Source of the DNA: Dryocosmus kuriphilus
Taxonomy: Eukaryota; Arthropoda; Insecta; Hymenoptera; Cynipidae
Assembly (NCBI GenBank): GCA_038277395.1
Contig: CM076197.1
Coordinates: 81,825,951-81,889,950, forward strand
Reading direction: 5' to 3'
Length of the DNA: 64,000 nucleotides
The notes under the pieces are model-generated. The model saw only the letters and a program-made list of their open reading frames with translations. It searched no databases and had not been told where the DNA came from. Numbering within the stretch: the first letter of the stretch is position 1; every line of letters begins with the position of its first letter. A program made the position numbers and the translations under genes. Of this stretch, positions 61,340-64,000 are shown one piece after another.

Positions 61340-61555
61340 TAGCAATTTTAGCAATTAATTAGAACCTCGTTAGTGCCTGTCTATAAATAATAACAGATAG
61401 GGCTTGGCTAGATGTAAAATTTCGCCAAGTCAGCTAAAAGAGGCATCCTCACCAACCCCCCGTGAGTAGCCGACTAGTGTTTGCTAGACCAGTTTCTCTA
61501 GCTAGGGCCCGACCAACGCCTGACTTCAAATGGGGACAAACCGGGCGATTTACAC

Positions 61556-61600
61556 GGGCGATGAGAATGTGCCCGCGAAACGGGTAGATTTTTTACTTAA
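61556..61600 (+). repeat. Solo 3' end of the GC-hairpin family
   Basis: GGGCGATGAGAATGTGCCCG, CGAAACGGGTAGATTTTTT is the family's terminal sequence, without the body. The hairpin has one changed base. Confidence 0.8.
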
Positions 61601-61799
61601 AAATTAAGGGTTTGAGCCAATAATATTGTTTTATCTAGTTATTTATAAATAACAGGTGTTTTTAGGACGTAATGACTGGACTATTTATAATGATGAAAGA
61701 ATTGAAAAAAGGGTGAATGACGGGCGTGGGGTGTAAAATAATAGCCTAGGGGCGAGAATTTCCTAAGATCGGCACTGAATACGTAGTATTATATTGGGC

Positions 61800-62515
61800 C
61801 ATTTGATATGTCATCACTTCCCCACTTGTGGACACCAGCTCTGACTTGATTGGTCCCACAGTCGGGCAAGCCTTCGACTAATTATTACGTCAGGATTGGC
61901 CTATCATTGGCTACCAGCTTTGGCTTAACCATCGGTCTAAAAGTCGGGCAGGCGTTAGTCCGTTTGTTATGCCAAAACAGGCCCAATCTTGGCTGCCAGC
62001 TGTGGCTTAATGCTCAATCTGACAGTCGAGCAAGCGTTGGTCCGTTTTTTATGTCAAAACAGGTCCAATATTGGCTGCTAGCTCTGACTTGATACTTGGT
62101 CTGAGAGTCAGGCAAGCGCCGGTTCATTTGTTATGCCAAAATTAGCTTAATGTTGGCTGCCAACTCTGGCCTTGATGCTCGCTCTGAAAGTCGCACAAGC
62201 ATTGGTTCATTTGGTATGCCAATACTGGCCTGATGTTGGCTGGCATATCTGGCTTGATACTCGCTCTGCCAGTCGGGCAAGCGTTAGTCTATTTGGTATG
62301 TAAATACTGGCCTAATGTTGGCTGCCAGATCTGGCTTGATACTCTCTCTGACAGTTGGGCAAGCGCTGGACCATTTGGTATGCAAATACTGGCCTAATGT
62401 TGGCTACCAGCTCTAGCTCGATGCTCGCTCTGATAGTTGGACAAGCTTTGGACCATTTTTCCTGCCGATATTGGCTCAAAGCCGGCTGACAGCCATCGTA
62501 TACCGAGGGTAGGCT
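61800..62515. repeat. 82-bp minisatellite array, about eight units
   Basis: Each unit runs AGTCGGGCAAGCGTTGGTCC, TTTGTTATGCCAAAACTGGCC, TAATGTTGGCTGCCAGCTCT, GGCTTGATGCTCG.TCTGA. Two landmarks at 61943 and 62025 give a period of 82. An 80-codon frame (61850-62092) is a by-product. Confidence 0.9.
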
Positions 62516-62689
62516 AATATTGGTCCAATTGTTACGATCGGCTGGCCAGTGGCAATGTCTGAATAGGAGATGACAAAATAAAGAGAAGGGAAGTTGAGAA
62601 AGTTAATTATCTTGATTTAAATTTCAATTTTAAAGACAATTTTATTCAAAAATTGGAGTGAGTTGGGGCTTTTTTTAAAAGTGTCAGAA

Positions 62690-63085
62690 TGAGTTTGGCC
62701 GTTGGGTGTGATTGTCATATGAATAATTTTAGTTATACCCCTACCACTTCACAGTGTTTTCTGGGGGCGGGAAGGCACCCCTGTGACTGATCAATGAAAT
62801 ACTTGAAGTCACACCCCTACCCCTTTTCAATATTTTGCGAGGGGTGGGAAGGCATCCCTATGACAGGTTACAGAAATACTTAATGCAAAATACTGGAAAG
62901 GGGTAGATGTGTGAATTCAAGTATTTCTATTATCAGTGCCAGGGATGCTTTCCCGCCTCCCGCAAAACACTAAAAAGGGATAGGGGTGTGACTTCAAGTA
63001 TTTCTTTGATCATTCACAGGGGTGCCTTCCCGCCCTCTGGAAAAAACTGGAAAGGGGTAAAGGAGTGGCTTCAAGTATTTATAGC
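62690..63085. repeat. 77-bp minisatellite relatives arranged head to head
   Basis: Units with GGGGTGCCTTCCCGCCC, GGAAAGGGGTA and GTGTGACTTCAAGTATTTCT run on the plus strand from about 62885 to 63085 and on the minus strand from about 62880 back to 62730. The unit is clearly related to that at 28795-29515 (GTGTGACCTAAGTTATTTCT in that array). Confidence 0.85.
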
Positions 63086-63177
63086 TACCGTATACACTAC
63101 ATAAGTGCTCACTTGTTTTTGTTTTTTCTCGAAAATGAACCCCCTAAAAAAAAATTGAATAAGACACGAAAGATGTA

Positions 63178-64000
63178 TGAGGTGTGATCAAAAAGTAAGG
63201 TGACTTTTTATTTTTATCAAAAAATATTTATTTATTCATCAATATTGATGATGTCACCTTCAAAGTAATCCCCCTCGGATATAATACATTTGTGCCAGCG
63301 CTTTTCCCAATCCTCAAAGCATTTCTGATAAGCACTTTTTGGTATAGCCTTCAGCTCTTCCAGCGATGCGGCCTTTATCTCCTCAATCGTCGCAAAACGC
63401 TGTCCTTTCATGGGTCTTTTCAGTTTTGGAAACAGGAAAAAGTCGCAGGGAGCCAAAACTGGTGAATGCGGTGGCTGAAGCATGATTATGGTGTTCCACA
63501 ATTCCAGACGTTTTTTTCGTATTGCTTCAAGCAAACGGCGCATAACTTCAAGTAATAAATACTCTTTATTAACTGTACGACCTTGTGGTAAGAACTCCTG
63601 ATGCACTTCTTCAACGCTTTCATCAGTTGTTGACGTGTTGGGACGTCCAGGGCGAGCTTCGTCATTAACATCTTCTCGGCCTTCCCGAAAGAGCTTGTAC
63701 CACTTATAAACATTTTTTTACTCAGAGTACACTCACCGTATGCCACTGTCAACATTTCAAGTGTTTTGGAGCACTTAATTCCATTTTGTACACAAAGTTG
63801 GATGCAAATTCTTTAATCCATTTTTTTCGACAGCAGAAAATCGCCGAGCACGCAAAAAACTTCTGACCTTTATGCCTCTCACAAACAAACAAAATGTGCT
63901 ATATAGCTGAAACTGTGCACATATGTTTGGGACGAGTGTACCAACATAAAAGAAAAAGAAGACGAATATCGACTGTACGCGTCCCGCGAAATTCAAAAAG
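63178..64000 (-). mobile_element. Mariner element with internal deletion, running off the window
   Basis: The left end is TGAGGTGTGATCAAAAAGTA (63178), next to a TA at 63176-63177. At the other end the window stops at CGCGAAATTCAAAAAG, which is the sequence just inside a mariner terminal repeat, so roughly 30 bases are missing beyond position 64000. Related to the copy at 41722. Confidence 0.85.
63232..63830 (-). pseudogene. Mariner transposase with the first catalytic region deleted
   Basis: On the minus strand the N-terminal part reads KTLEMLTVAYGECTLSKK, then the EDVNDEARPGRPSTSTTDE block. At about 63608 it jumps straight to VHQEFLPQGRTVNKEY, so about 130 codons with the second helix-turn-helix and the first catalytic aspartate (GDETW region) are gone. 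A second loss near 63500 removes the HHDNAPAH block with the second aspartate. The rest continues through HSPVLAPCDFFLFPKLKRPM, where the usual PDLAP is PVLAP, to GDYFEGDIINIDE. It cannot be active, but its end sequences could still be used by a transposase supplied elsewhere. Confidence 0.9.

Noticed and set aside
61850..62092. 80-codon frame
   Set aside because: It spans units of the 82-bp minisatellite and stays open by chance.

Overview
The window is eukaryotic, AT-rich and dominated by repeats. No host protein-coding gene could be supported. Every coding region that could be recognised belongs to a transposable element, and nearly all are broken. The mix (Penelope-like element, mariner, Tc1, ZMYM1-like hAT, a LINE ORF1 of a type seen in insects, a tRNA-derived SINE) points to an arthropod, most likely an insect. 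A hymenopteran is a guess from the LINE ORF1 style and is not proven.

Layout. 0.2-3.1 kb: a degenerate Penelope-like retroelement on the minus strand with an inverted terminal copy that carries a hammerhead-ribozyme-like core. 5-8 kb: an element with inverted ends that encloses a LINE ORF1 remnant. 8-15 kb: mostly unassigned, with a 22-bp minisatellite in two blocks. 15-20.5 kb: two long foldback structures separated by rearranged copies of a GC-hairpin repeat family. 21.8-22.9 kb: a dead mariner interrupted by a tRNA-derived SINE with a perfect 16-bp target duplication. 24-26.5 kb: a foldback element between two direct repeats. 28.4-35 kb: the most striking locus, an array of about 17 units of a 322-bp satellite preceded by a 77-bp minisatellite, capped at both ends by the same sequence in opposite orientation.

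35-49 kb: two MITEs, a 44-base poly-C run, GC-hairpin family copies, a mariner fused downstream of an unknown insect repeat protein, a LINE reverse transcriptase remnant, and a foldback whose arms are tandem arrays. 50-57 kb: more GC-hairpin copies, a 5S rRNA-like fragment, and a hAT element that still shows a small in-frame spliceosomal intron. 57.3-58.6 kb: a Tc1 element with 49-bp inverted ends and TA duplications. 61-63 kb: more minisatellites. 63.2-64 kb: an internally deleted mariner running off the window end.

Recurrent themes are nested insertion, large palindromes whose arms contain tandem repeats, and minimal hammerhead-like motifs near inverted repeats. All identifications come from reading translations and motifs by eye. 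No database search or folding calculation was run, and most repeat boundaries are good to about 10-30 bases.
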